From positions 1 through 13,279 of the forward strand of contig CAMQRG010000040.1 in assembly GCA_947036475.1 (NCBI GenBank): a stretch of 13,279 nt of DNA, read 5' to 3'. Below are positions 6,011 to 12,176 of this stretch, piece after piece. The DNA comes from an uncultured Clostridia bacterium (lineage in GTDB: Bacteria > Bacillota > Clostridia > Lachnospirales > Anaerotignaceae). Position 1 is the stretch's first letter. Every line of letters starts with the position of its first letter. The translations under genes and the position numbers were made by a program. The notes beneath the pieces are model-generated. The model saw only the letters and a program-made list of their open reading frames with translations. It searched no databases and was not told the origin of the DNA.

Positions 6011-6633
6011 GCTATTTTCCTTTTTTTGTTGAGATTGCCGGAAAGGACTGCCTGATTGTTGGCGGGGGGACGGTGGCATTGCGTAAGGCGGAAAAGCTGC
6101 TGCCCTTCGGCGTGCGTATTATGGTGGTCGCGCCGGTGTTTTGCGTAGAATTGCAGAAACTGGATGGCGTACGGCGAATAAAGCGTCCGTTTCTGCCGGA
6201 GGATTTGGAAGGAATGGCGTTTGTAATCGGCGCGACGGACGACAGCGCGGTAAATGCTGAGATTTCCCGCCTTTGCAGGGCGCGGGGGATTCCGGTGAAT
6301 ATTGTGGACGACAGAGAAAACTGTACGTTTTTTTTCCCCGCTCTGGTGAAGCGGGGCGAATTTGTGGCGGGATTTTCTTCGGGCGGAAACAGCCCGCTTG
6401 CCGCGCGGTATATCCGAGAAAAGGCAGAAGAAAGCATACCGCCGCACTTTGAGGAAGCCATCGCTCTTTTGGGCACGTTTCGGGAGCGGGCAAAGCGGGA
6501 AATTCCCGACGGACAGGAGCGGGAAAAAGCATTCCGCCGCCTGTTTGCGCTGGCTTTGGAACGGGACGGCGATGTGACGAAAACGGATTTGGAAAACCTG
6601 CTGAAAGGAGAAGGCTATGAAAAAGACTCTTAA
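6007..6633 (+). CDS. Precorrin-2 dehydrogenase (SirC/Met8-type, possible siroheme synthase N-domain)
   Basis: This 208-aa enzyme should oxidise precorrin-2 to sirohydrochlorin with NAD+. The Rossmann motif is LIVGGGTVALRKAEKLL at 16-32. The catalytic aspartate region NIVDDRENCTFFFPAL lies at 98-113 (D101/D102, equivalent to the Met8p catalytic aspartate). The conserved GNSPLAARYIREK lies at 127-139. Its length matches SirC, which lacks chelatase activity, rather than the roughly 270-aa bifunctional Met8p; whether it inserts Fe2+ is uncertain. It starts by ATGA overlap with hemA and ends 17 bases inside hemC, so it lies in the middle of a coupled operon. Symbols used for such genes include sirC, cysG (N-terminal part) and hemA-linked ORFs; I leave the symbol open. 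Confidence 0.9.
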   Translation: MSYFPFFVEIAGKDCLIVGGGTVALRKAEKLLPFGVRIMVVAPVFCVELQKLDGVRRIKRPFLPEDLEGMAFVIGATDDSAVNAEISRLCRARGIPVNIVDDRENCTFFFPALVKRGEFVAGFSSGGNSPLAARYIREKAEESIPPHFEEAIALLGTFRERAKREIPDGQEREKAFRRLFALALERDGDVTKTDLENLLKGEGYEKDS

Positions 6634-7480
6634 AATCGGCACGCGGAAAAGTGCGCTTGCACTGCGGCAGACAGAGCTTGCGGAAAACGCTCTGCGCGCG
6701 GCGTATCCTTCCTTGCGTCTGGAACGTGTTCTTTTGCAGACTAAGGGGGATAAAGTGCTGGATAAACCGCTTTGGGAAATCGGCAGGAGCGGCGAAGGGC
6801 TTTTTGCATCTGAATTGGAAGAAATGCTCCTGCAGGACGAAATCGACATTGCCGTCCACAGCGGGAAGGACCTGCCGCAGTTTCTGCCGGAGGGTCTTGC
6901 GATTCTGGCGGCATTGAAGCGGGACGACCCGCGGGACGTGCTTGTCATGCCTGCTGGAAGGCGTGCGGAGGATTGCTGCATCATCGGGACGGGCAGCCTG
7001 CGGCGGCAGGCATTTCTGGCGGAACTGTGCCCTGAAGCGGAAACGCGCCTGATTCGCGGAAATGTGCAGACACGTCTGCAAAAAATGATGGACGGCGGAT
7101 ATGACGGCATTGTGCTGGCAAAGGCAGGGCTGGACAGGCTTGGCATTTCTGAGCGGGACGGATACACATTCCATGTGTTTTCGCCGGAGGACTGTCTGCC
7201 GGCGGCGTGTCAGGGCATCATTGTAATGGAAGGAAAGCCGGAACAGGCGGAGTTATTCGGCAGAATCAGCCACGAGGAAACTATGCTGGAATTTGAAACG
7301 GAGCGGCGCGTGATGGAACTGGCGGAGGCGGGATGCAGCCAGCCTGCGGCGGCTTTTGCGGAATATCGGAACGGGGAAGTTCGCCTGCGGGCGATGTTCG
7401 GGAATAAGCGGGCAGAAGGAACTGTTCCGGCGGAAAAACGGCTGGAACTGGCGGCGGAAATTGCGGGGAGGCTGAAATGA
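6617..7480 (+). CDS. hemC: Porphobilinogen deaminase (hydroxymethylbilane synthase)
   Basis: HemC joins four porphobilinogens into hydroxymethylbilane using a covalently attached dipyrromethane cofactor. The 287-aa protein shows IGTRKSALALRQTE at the N-terminus, the catalytic aspartate D85 in AVHSGKDLP, GTGSLRRQA and RGNVQTRL (arginines that hold the substrate carboxylates), and the cofactor cysteine C240 in EAGCSQP. It is slightly shorter than the usual 300-315 aa. Two normally conserved spots differ: HS-G-KDLP where HSLKD or HSMKD is usual, and PAACQG where PAVGQG is usual. The ATG has AAAGGAGAAGG upstream and overlaps the previous gene by 17 bases; the stop overlaps the next ATG. Confidence 0.95.
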   Translation: MKKTLKIGTRKSALALRQTELAENALRAAYPSLRLERVLLQTKGDKVLDKPLWEIGRSGEGLFASELEEMLLQDEIDIAVHSGKDLPQFLPEGLAILAALKRDDPRDVLVMPAGRRAEDCCIIGTGSLRRQAFLAELCPEAETRLIRGNVQTRLQKMMDGGYDGIVLAKAGLDRLGISERDGYTFHVFSPEDCLPAACQGIIVMEGKPEQAELFGRISHEETMLEFETERRVMELAEAGCSQPAAAFAEYRNGEVRLRAMFGNKRAEGTVPAEKRLELAAEIAGRLK

Positions 7481-8994
7481 AGGAAAAAAAGCAGGGAAAG
7501 GTTTATATTGTGGGCGCGGGCTGTGGGGACGCAGAGCTGATTACATGGAAGGCTTTGCGGCTGTTGCGGCAGTGTGATGTGGTTTTGTACGACGACCTGA
7601 GCGCGGTACGGCTTTTGGAGGAAACAAAGGCGGGCTGTGAAAAAATTTCCGTTGGTAAACGTTTCGGGAAACATTCCGCCGCACAGGAGGAAATCAATGC
7701 ACTTTTGGTGGAAAAGGCAAAAGTGGGGAAGAATGTTCTGCGGCTCAAGGGCGGCGACCCATTTGTGTTCGGACGCGGCGGTGAGGAAATACTCGCGCTT
7801 CAGGCGGCAGGCGTGCCGTATGAGGAGGTGCCGGGTATAACGGCGGCAGTGGCTGTTCCGGCGGCGGCGGGGATTCCTGTGACGCACCGGAAACTGGCGC
7901 GCAGTTTTCATGTTATAACGGGGCACACAGCGGAAAACGGCCTGCCGGAAGATTTTGAAACGCTGGCGCGGCTGAATGGGACGCTTGTGTTCCTGATGGG
8001 TCTGCACCATTTGGAGGAAATCGCGGAAGGGCTGCTGAAAAACGGCAAAAGTCCGGATACGCCTGCGGCTGTGGTTTCGCGGGGAGCAACGGCAGCACAA
8101 AGGACCGTACGCGCGCCATTAGGGGAGATTACGGCGGCAGTTCGTGCGGCAGGGCTGGAGACTCCTGCGGTCATTATTGTGGGAGCTGTGGCAGGGCTGG
8201 ATTTTTCAGGGACGATTACAAAGGAACTGCGGGGCGTGCGTATCGGCGTAACGGGGACGCGTTCTATTGTGCGGAAACTGCGGGAAGGCCTGGAGGAACT
8301 GGGCGCGGAAGTAACGGAAATGGAAATTTCCCGCCTGACGCCCTATGCACAGGGGGACGCGCTGGCAGAGGCTCTGCATGGACAGGGCTGGCTGGTATTT
8401 ACCAGTCCGAATGGCGTAGAGGTCTTTTTTGCGGGCATGCAGGAGCGGCGGCAGGATATCCGCATGCTTGCTGGCTGGAAGTTTGCGGTGATTGGTCCAG
8501 GAACGGCACAGGCATTGGAGAAAAGAGGAATTTTTGCGGCGTATATGCCGAAGGAATATAATGTGGAGAGCCTTGCGGCAGGGCTTTGCGAAGCAGTGCG
8601 GCAGGACGGGGAAGTTCTGATTCTGCGGGCGGAACAGGGCTCGCCTGTTCTGACGGAACGACTGGCGGCGGCAGGAATTTCGTTTCAGGAAATCAAGCTG
8701 TACGATATTGCTGTGGACAGGGAACGGCTTTCCGCAGCGCGTGAAAAGGCTGGGGAAATGGATTTTATTACGTTTGCAAGCGGTTCCGGCGTGAGGAATT
8801 TTCTGGAGGACGGCGGAAAACTGCCGGAAGGCGTGCGCGCGGTCTGCATTGGGCAGGCAACGGCTGAGGTCCTGCGGGAATGTGGATACGACTCTGTGGT
8901 GGCAGAAGAATCCAGCGCGGTGGGCATTCGGCAGGCGGTTCTGCGGGAATGGGAAAGGATTCGTACAGAAGGCGGCCGGAGGGGCTTTGTTTGA
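7477..8994 (+). CDS. cobA-hemD: Fused uroporphyrinogen-III C-methyltransferase / uroporphyrinogen-III synthase
   Basis: This 505-aa fusion has two enzymes. Residues 1-245 are the SAM-dependent methyltransferase (SUMT), which converts uroporphyrinogen III to precorrin-2: YIVGAGCGDAELIT at 10-23, VLRLKGGDPFVFGRGGEE at 87-104, VPGITAAVAVPAAAGIPVTHR at 118-138 and VFLMG at 171-175. Residues about 252-505 are HemD, which closes and inverts ring D of hydroxymethylbilane: LVFTSPNGVEVFF, then DFITFASGSGVRNFLE and AVCIGQATAEVL. Such fusions are typical of Clostridia and channel flux toward siroheme or cobalamin. The usual VGAGPGD reads VGAGCGD here. The start overlaps the hemC stop (ATGA). The stop codon lies inside the -35 box of the next promoter. 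Confidence 0.95.
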   Translation: MKEKKQGKVYIVGAGCGDAELITWKALRLLRQCDVVLYDDLSAVRLLEETKAGCEKISVGKRFGKHSAAQEEINALLVEKAKVGKNVLRLKGGDPFVFGRGGEEILALQAAGVPYEEVPGITAAVAVPAAAGIPVTHRKLARSFHVITGHTAENGLPEDFETLARLNGTLVFLMGLHHLEEIAEGLLKNGKSPDTPAAVVSRGATAAQRTVRAPLGEITAAVRAAGLETPAVIIVGAVAGLDFSGTITKELRGVRIGVTGTRSIVRKLREGLEELGAEVTEMEISRLTPYAQGDALAEALHGQGWLVFTSPNGVEVFFAGMQERRQDIRMLAGWKFAVIGPGTAQALEKRGIFAAYMPKEYNVESLAAGLCEAVRQDGEVLILRAEQGSPVLTERLAAAGISFQEIKLYDIAVDRERLSAAREKAGEMDFITFASGSGVRNFLEDGGKLPEGVRAVCIGQATAEVLRECGYDSVVAEESSAVGIRQAVLREWERIRTEGGRRGFV

Positions 8995-9019
8995 CAGGAG
9001 GGCGGTTTTATGGTAATAT
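8991..9019 (+). promoter_or_regulatory. Near-consensus promoter of the TIM-barrel gene
   Basis: TTGACA (8991-8996), 17 bases, TAATAT (9014-9019). The cobA-hemD stop TGA lies within the -35 box, so the operon end and the new promoter share bases. The predicted start is near 9026, leaving a leader of about 58 bases. This leader holds a CGCGAA-TATT-TTCGCG inverted repeat at 9052-9067 that could be an operator or a hairpin. Confidence 0.75.
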
Positions 9020-9083
9020 ATATGCATTATCATAATGAAATCTATGGAATACGCGAATATTTTCGCGGGAGAGGAAACTGCCT

Positions 9084-9809
9084 GTGAACGGAAAAAAGAA
9101 ACTTTCGGAAAAGAAAATTCCGCATATTGCAACAAAGCTAAGGGACCATATTGTAACTGTGCCGCATGAGATTTTGGCTGCAAGCGGCATTGTAATTATG
9201 GGAAGGCGTATCAAGTCTCTTATTTTTTCAACGGATATCGCCATTATCCGCAACTGCAATGCAGATGCTGTTCTGGCGGTTTACCCGTTTACGCCGCAGC
9301 AAATCATTGCAGATGCGATTGTATCGACATCAAGTATGCCCGTATTCTGCGGCGTTGGCGGCGGGACAACGACTGGCGCACGTGTGGTGATGCTTGCAAA
9401 AGATGCGGAGGCGCTGGGCGCAACGGCTGTTGTTGTAAATGCGCCGACCAGCAATACGGTTATCCAGCATATCCGTAATGTGGTGGATATCCCTATTGTT
9501 GTTACAGTTTTGGACGAAAATACAGACATTGAGGCGCGGCTTGCGGCTGGGGCAGGAATACTGAATATTTCTGCGGCGGCAAGAACGCCGGAGGTTGTGC
9601 GAATCATACGGGAAAAATACCCAGATGTACCCATCATTGCAACAGGCGGGCCAACGCGGGAAAGCATCACCAAAACGGTACAGGCGGGCGCGAATGCCAT
9701 CAGCTTTACGCCGCCGACCGCAGCGGAACTTTTCAGCGGACTGATGACGCGTTACCGTAACGAACATGAAAGCAGAACGAGGGAAAATCGAGAAGCGGAG
9801 GAGAACTGA
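9084..9809 (+). CDS. TIM-barrel phosphate-binding-type protein, function unknown
   Basis: This 241-aa protein has the repeating strand-helix pattern of a (beta/alpha)8 barrel. Segments include ADAVLAVYPFTP, VFCGVGGGTTTGAR, AVVVNAPTSN, IPIVVTVLDENTDIEARLAAGAGILNIS and VPIIATGGPTRESI followed by AGANAISFTPP. The last two resemble the C-terminal phosphate-binding loops of HisA/HisF and related barrels. From memory, close relatives in Clostridia carry only a generic 'hydrolase' label; I know of no assigned reaction. The start is GTG 9084 with GGGAGAGGAAA upstream. It follows the siroheme-precursor operon but has its own promoter and terminator, so a functional link is not established. The C-terminus ends in a charged tail rich in E, R and N. 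Confidence 0.8.
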   Translation: MNGKKKLSEKKIPHIATKLRDHIVTVPHEILAASGIVIMGRRIKSLIFSTDIAIIRNCNADAVLAVYPFTPQQIIADAIVSTSSMPVFCGVGGGTTTGARVVMLAKDAEALGATAVVVNAPTSNTVIQHIRNVVDIPIVVTVLDENTDIEARLAAGAGILNISAAARTPEVVRIIREKYPDVPIIATGGPTRESITKTVQAGANAISFTPPTAAELFSGLMTRYRNEHESRTRENREAEEN

Positions 9810-9814
9810 AAACG

Positions 9815-9849
9815 GCAGGCGGAGCGCGAAGCGGGGACTCACCGCCTGC
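9815..9849 (+). repeat. 8-bp inverted repeat after the TIM-barrel gene
   Basis: GCAGGCGG (9815-9822) and CCGCCTGC (9842-9849) are perfectly complementary around a 19-base loop. It has no T-run of its own and probably forms an upstream stem next to the terminator at 9858-9883. Confidence 0.45.
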
Positions 9850-9857
9850 ACAAGAGG

Positions 9858-9883
9858 GGCATTTGGGCGGAATGCCTTTTTTT
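9858..9883 (+). terminator. Intrinsic terminator of the TIM-barrel gene
   Basis: The stem GGCATT / AATGCC (9858-9863 with 9871-9876) has a 7-base loop and is followed directly by seven Ts. It lies about 50 bases after the stop codon. Confidence 0.8.
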
Positions 9884-9923
9884 ATTTTCGCGAAAAAGTT
9901 TTCGTGCTTTTCCCGAAAGGGTG

Positions 9924-9952
9924 TTGACGTTGGGAATCTGGAGGAATATACT
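9924..9952 (+). promoter_or_regulatory. Promoter of the mgtE transcription unit
   Basis: TTGACG (9924-9929), 17 bases, TATACT (9947-9952): a near-consensus sigma-A promoter with a predicted start near 9959. A 12-bp perfect palindrome TTTTCGCGAAAA lies at 9885-9896, about 28 bases upstream, and could be a protein-binding site. The next plus-strand gene with a good ribosome site is mgtE, about 490 bases downstream. Confidence 0.7.
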
Positions 9953-9974
9953 GAAAGTGTGCAAAAATCTTGAT

Positions 9975-10138
9975 AGGCAGTGTCGTCATAAGTGCCTGCA
10001 CACACCTTTCCGGCAAATTTTGTCGGCTTTTTCGTTAAAAATTCTTGCCGTACCGCCAGTACGCCTGCGAATTTTTGCCTGAAATCCGCCTAAATAATGC
10101 TCGAAAATATGTATACATGACTTATGACGACACTGCCT
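9975..10138. mobile_element. 164-bp MITE-like element with perfect 19-bp terminal inverted repeats
   Basis: The ends are AGGCAGTGTCGTCATAAGT (9975-9993) and its exact reverse complement (10120-10138). The interior has no ORF of note but is itself partly palindromic: AAAAATTC/GAATTTTT and GTAC-CGCCA-GTAC form a hairpin around 10037-10077. Flanks TGATA (9971-9975) and TGAGA (10138-10142) could be a decayed 5-bp target duplication if the repeat is counted from its second base. No transposase is present, so it would be non-autonomous. It sits between the mgtE promoter and the rest of the mgtE leader. Confidence 0.8.
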
Positions 10139-10161
10139 GAGAAAAACGGGGGTGGAGCAGT

Positions 10162-10278
10162 ATGGACGGCGGTCATAATAAGGGCGAAATTGCTCTGGAG
10201 CCTGACAGTTACCGATTATGCCAAAAGAATAACGCCGTGCGTCTGGTTCATTCTCTGTTTTGTAAATTGCGGAGATAA
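10162..10278 (+). CDS. Candidate 38-aa leader peptide upstream of mgtE
   Basis: An ATG at 10162 with GGGGTGGAG ending 4 bases upstream opens a 38-codon frame ending TAA at 10276-10278. The peptide starts MDGGHNKG, contains ALEPDSYR at residues 11-18, and has a basic, hydrophobic C-terminus ending CKLRR. It ends just before the alternative hairpins of the mgtE leader, a sensible place for a peptide whose translation controls RNA folding. Leader peptides with acidic/proline stretches control Mg2+ transporter genes in enterobacteria (MgtL of Salmonella contains EPDP), but similarity here is limited to EPD. It could equally be a chance ORF. Confidence 0.35.
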   Translation: MDGGHNKGEIALEPDSYRLCQKNNAVRLVHSLFCKLRR

Positions 10279-10387
10279 AACAGACGGGAAAAGGGCAGAA
10301 TCATAGAATATGGAGCTGTCCGCTGGCGTCTGCCGGAAAAATTTTGGGGGCAGACTGCCTTTCTGCGCCCGTTTCCATGAAAAAGAT

Positions 10388-10429
10388 GCACTGCGTAGAG
10401 CTCTCTTACGGGGGCGGCGGTGCTTTTTT
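10388..10429 (+). terminator. Leader terminator (attenuator) before mgtE
   Basis: GCACTGC (10388-10394) pairs with GCGGTGC (10417-10423), with one G-T pair. Nested inside is GTAGAG / CTCTTAC (10395-10400 with 10403-10409, one bulged T). Six Ts follow at 10424-10429. It ends 21 bases before the mgtE ATG, so it must be bypassed for mgtE to be expressed from the upstream promoter. Confidence 0.7.
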
Positions 10430-10450
10430 AATTGGAATGGGGTGGAGAAA

Positions 10451-11803
10451 ATGGACGAGATGCAGGAACTTTTTGAGAACCTGAACAAATGGATGGAAAC
10501 AGGGGAATATACCCTGCTGAAAGAAGGGCTGAATACAGAACAGCCGGCGAATATCGCGGAATATTTTGAGGAACTTTCTGCGGAAAAGCAGCTTTTTGTG
10601 TTCCGGCTATTGACAAAAGATATGGCGGCGGAGGTCTTTACTTATATGGACAGCGACACACAGGAGCATATTGTCCATTCGATTACAGACCGAGAGGTGC
10701 GCAATATTGTAGACGAGATGTTTTTAGATGATACGGTGGACTTTTTGGAGGAAGCCCCTGCGAACCTCGTAAAAAAAGTCCTTCGGAACACAGACGCAGA
10801 AACAAGGCAGCTGATTAACCGTTTTTTGAATTATCCGGAAAATTCTGCCGGCAGCCTTATGACGATTGAATTCGTTCGTCTGCGCGGGCAGATGACGGCG
10901 GCAGAGGCTCTGCGGCAGATTAAGCAGACGGGCATGGACAAGGAAACGATATATACCTGCTATGTCATAGACGCCCGGAGAAAACTGATTGGCGTTGTGC
11001 CGCTGCGGACGCTGATTTGCTCCAAAGATGAAAGCACGATTGCAGAACTGATGCAGGACGATGTGGTTTCCGTACAGACAATGGACGACCAGGAGGAAGT
11101 TGCGAACATCTTCAAAAAATATAACTGGATGGCTCTGCCGGTAACGGATAAGGAAGGCCGTCTTGTAGGCATCATTACGGTAGACGATATTGTAGATGTT
11201 ATTGAACAGGAAACAACGGAGGATATGGAAAAGATGGCGGCTGTGCTGCCCTCTGACGATGAATACCTGAAAATGAGCGTGCTGGAACTGGCAAAAAACA
11301 GAATTCCATGGCTCTGCGTGCTGATGATTTCGGGTACGCTGAGCGCGTTTGTTGTGGAGCAGTACCAGACGCTGTTGAGTTCTGTTGTGATACTTTCCAG
11401 CTTTATGACGATTATTACGGGCACAGGGGGAAATGCCGGCTCACAGGCTTCAGCAATGATTATCCGCGGCATGGCTCTGGGGGAGATACAACTGCGGGAT
11501 ACGATGAAGGTTGTTGGCAAGGAATTTTGTGTCGGGCTGATTTGCGGAGCGATACTTGGGTTGGTGAATATGGCTCGAATGACGTTTTTGAGCAGGGGAA
11601 CAGATGTTGTGGTGGATTTGACGGTTTCAATCAGCATGGCGGCAGCGGTAATACTGGCAAAAACCATCGGGTGCCTGCTGCCGATACTGGCGAAGGCTGT
11701 CCGGCTGGACCCTGCTATGATGGCTGGGCCGCTGATTTCTACAGTGGTGGACGCGATTGCGCTGGTGATGTATTTCAGCATTGCTACGGCGCTGATATTG
11801 TAA
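10451..11803 (+). CDS. mgtE: Magnesium transporter MgtE
   Basis: MgtE is a homodimeric Mg2+-gated channel of the inner membrane. The 450-aa protein has the full layout: a helical N-domain (about 20-130), a CBS pair (about 137-195 and 203-255, with YPENSAGSLMT and LVGIITVDDIVDVIEQE), a connecting helix, and a five-helix pore domain from about 285 to 450. The pore shows TGTGGNAGSQAS (GGNAG.Q signature, 323-334) and LDPAMMAGPLISTVVDAIAL (419-438), including D434, at the position of the selectivity aspartate. The start is ATG 10451 with GGGGTGGAG upstream; the frame is open to 10310, but that extension would encode the terminator hairpin and is not part of the family. Expression is probably controlled by premature termination in the leader. 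Confidence 0.95.
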   Translation: MDEMQELFENLNKWMETGEYTLLKEGLNTEQPANIAEYFEELSAEKQLFVFRLLTKDMAAEVFTYMDSDTQEHIVHSITDREVRNIVDEMFLDDTVDFLEEAPANLVKKVLRNTDAETRQLINRFLNYPENSAGSLMTIEFVRLRGQMTAAEALRQIKQTGMDKETIYTCYVIDARRKLIGVVPLRTLICSKDESTIAELMQDDVVSVQTMDDQEEVANIFKKYNWMALPVTDKEGRLVGIITVDDIVDVIEQETTEDMEKMAAVLPSDDEYLKMSVLELAKNRIPWLCVLMISGTLSAFVVEQYQTLLSSVVILSSFMTIITGTGGNAGSQASAMIIRGMALGEIQLRDTMKVVGKEFCVGLICGAILGLVNMARMTFLSRGTDVVVDLTVSISMAAAVILAKTIGCLLPILAKAVRLDPAMMAGPLISTVVDAIALVMYFSIATALIL

Positions 11804-11836
11804 AGGATTGAATTGTTGCATATGGAGGAAGATGAT

Positions 11837-11968
11837 ATGAAAAATATGGAAGTGCTGAGAAAGCTGTTCAGCAAAAATTCGGTTGTGACAGCGGCCGCAA
11901 CATTGGCTGGCGCGGCAGTCGGCGCAGTGCTGGGTGTTCTGGCTTACTATAATGGCTGGCTGGGGTGA
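11837..11968 (+). CDS. 43-aa single-span membrane peptide, function unknown
   Basis: A small ORF follows mgtE by 33 bases with a strong GGAGGAA site 6 bases before its ATG. The peptide has a basic N-terminal part (MKNMEVLRKLFSK), a small-residue-rich transmembrane segment at about 16-37 containing AGAAVGAVLGVLAYY, and ends in NGWLG. The AxxxG/GxxxA-like spacing suggests helix packing. No terminator separates it from mgtE, so it is probably cotranscribed and might act on the channel or the membrane; this is inference from position only. An in-frame ATG at 11822 lacks a ribosome site. Confidence 0.65.
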   Translation: MKNMEVLRKLFSKNSVVTAAATLAGAAVGAVLGVLAYYNGWLG

Positions 11969-12054
11969 GATTTTCAGCGGTGTTGCAGGCTGTTGGAAGC
12001 CTGTGGAATCTGCGCAGGAGGGAGCTGTTTGAGCGGCTCTACTCGAATTTTCTC

Positions 12055-12083
12055 TTGTCAATGCACACAGCCTATGCTAATAT
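12055..12083 (+). promoter_or_regulatory. Promoter of guaA
   Basis: TTGTCA (12055-12060), 17 bases, TAATAT (12078-12083). The predicted start near 12090 gives an 87-base leader. The stretch 11969-12054 before it holds nothing I recognise. No guanine-riboswitch core is visible in the leader. Confidence 0.6.
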
Positions 12084-12096
12084 TGAAGAAAGAACC

Positions 12097-12140
12097 AGCC
12101 GCCGAGATGCGGAACAGATTCTCAGGCGGCTTTCATTATT
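12097..12140 (+). terminator. Hairpin between the mgtE unit and guaA, in the guaA leader
   Basis: AGCCGCC-GAGA (12097-12107) pairs with TCTC-A-GGCGGCT (12120-12131), giving 11 bp with one bulged A. It is followed by TTCATTATTT. It could end read-through from mgtE. It lies about 7 bases after the predicted guaA start, so guaA transcription must pass it. The T-run is weak. Confidence 0.5.
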
Positions 12141-12176
12141 TACCCGTAAAACTTGAACCGGAATTGGAGGTCAGAT

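Larger units (their letters stand above)
10139..10450 (+). promoter_or_regulatory. Long structured 5' leader of mgtE (attenuator or unknown riboswitch)
   Basis: About 310 bases separate the MITE-like element from mgtE. The stretch contains a 38-codon ORF (10162-10278) and competing pairings: CAGACG (10281-10286) can pair with CGTCTG (10327-10332), while overlapping GTCTGCC (10328-10334) can pair with GGCAGAC (10349-10355). It ends in an intrinsic terminator at 10388-10429. I do not see the GGTGAGGCTCC core of the M-box Mg2+ riboswitch or another riboswitch core I know. The layout is that of transcription attenuation; the signal sensed is unknown, with Mg2+ the natural guess given mgtE. Confidence 0.5.

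Noticed and set aside
10310..10450. 47-residue N-terminal extension of MgtE
   Set aside because: The stretch encodes the leader terminator and has no ribosome site; MgtE proteins start near the ATG at 10451.
10139..10450. M-box (ykoK) Mg2+ riboswitch or yybP-ykoY Mn2+ riboswitch
   Set aside because: Expected upstream of mgtE, but I could not find the GGTGAGGCTCC core or the conserved loops of either class by eye.
11965..12156. 63-codon ORF starting at a GTG overlapping the stop of the small membrane gene
   Set aside because: It lacks a convincing ribosome site and runs through the guaA promoter and the following hairpin.
12084..12176. Guanine riboswitch before guaA
   Set aside because: The conserved TATAA...TCTAC-type core and paired loops are not visible in the 87-base leader.
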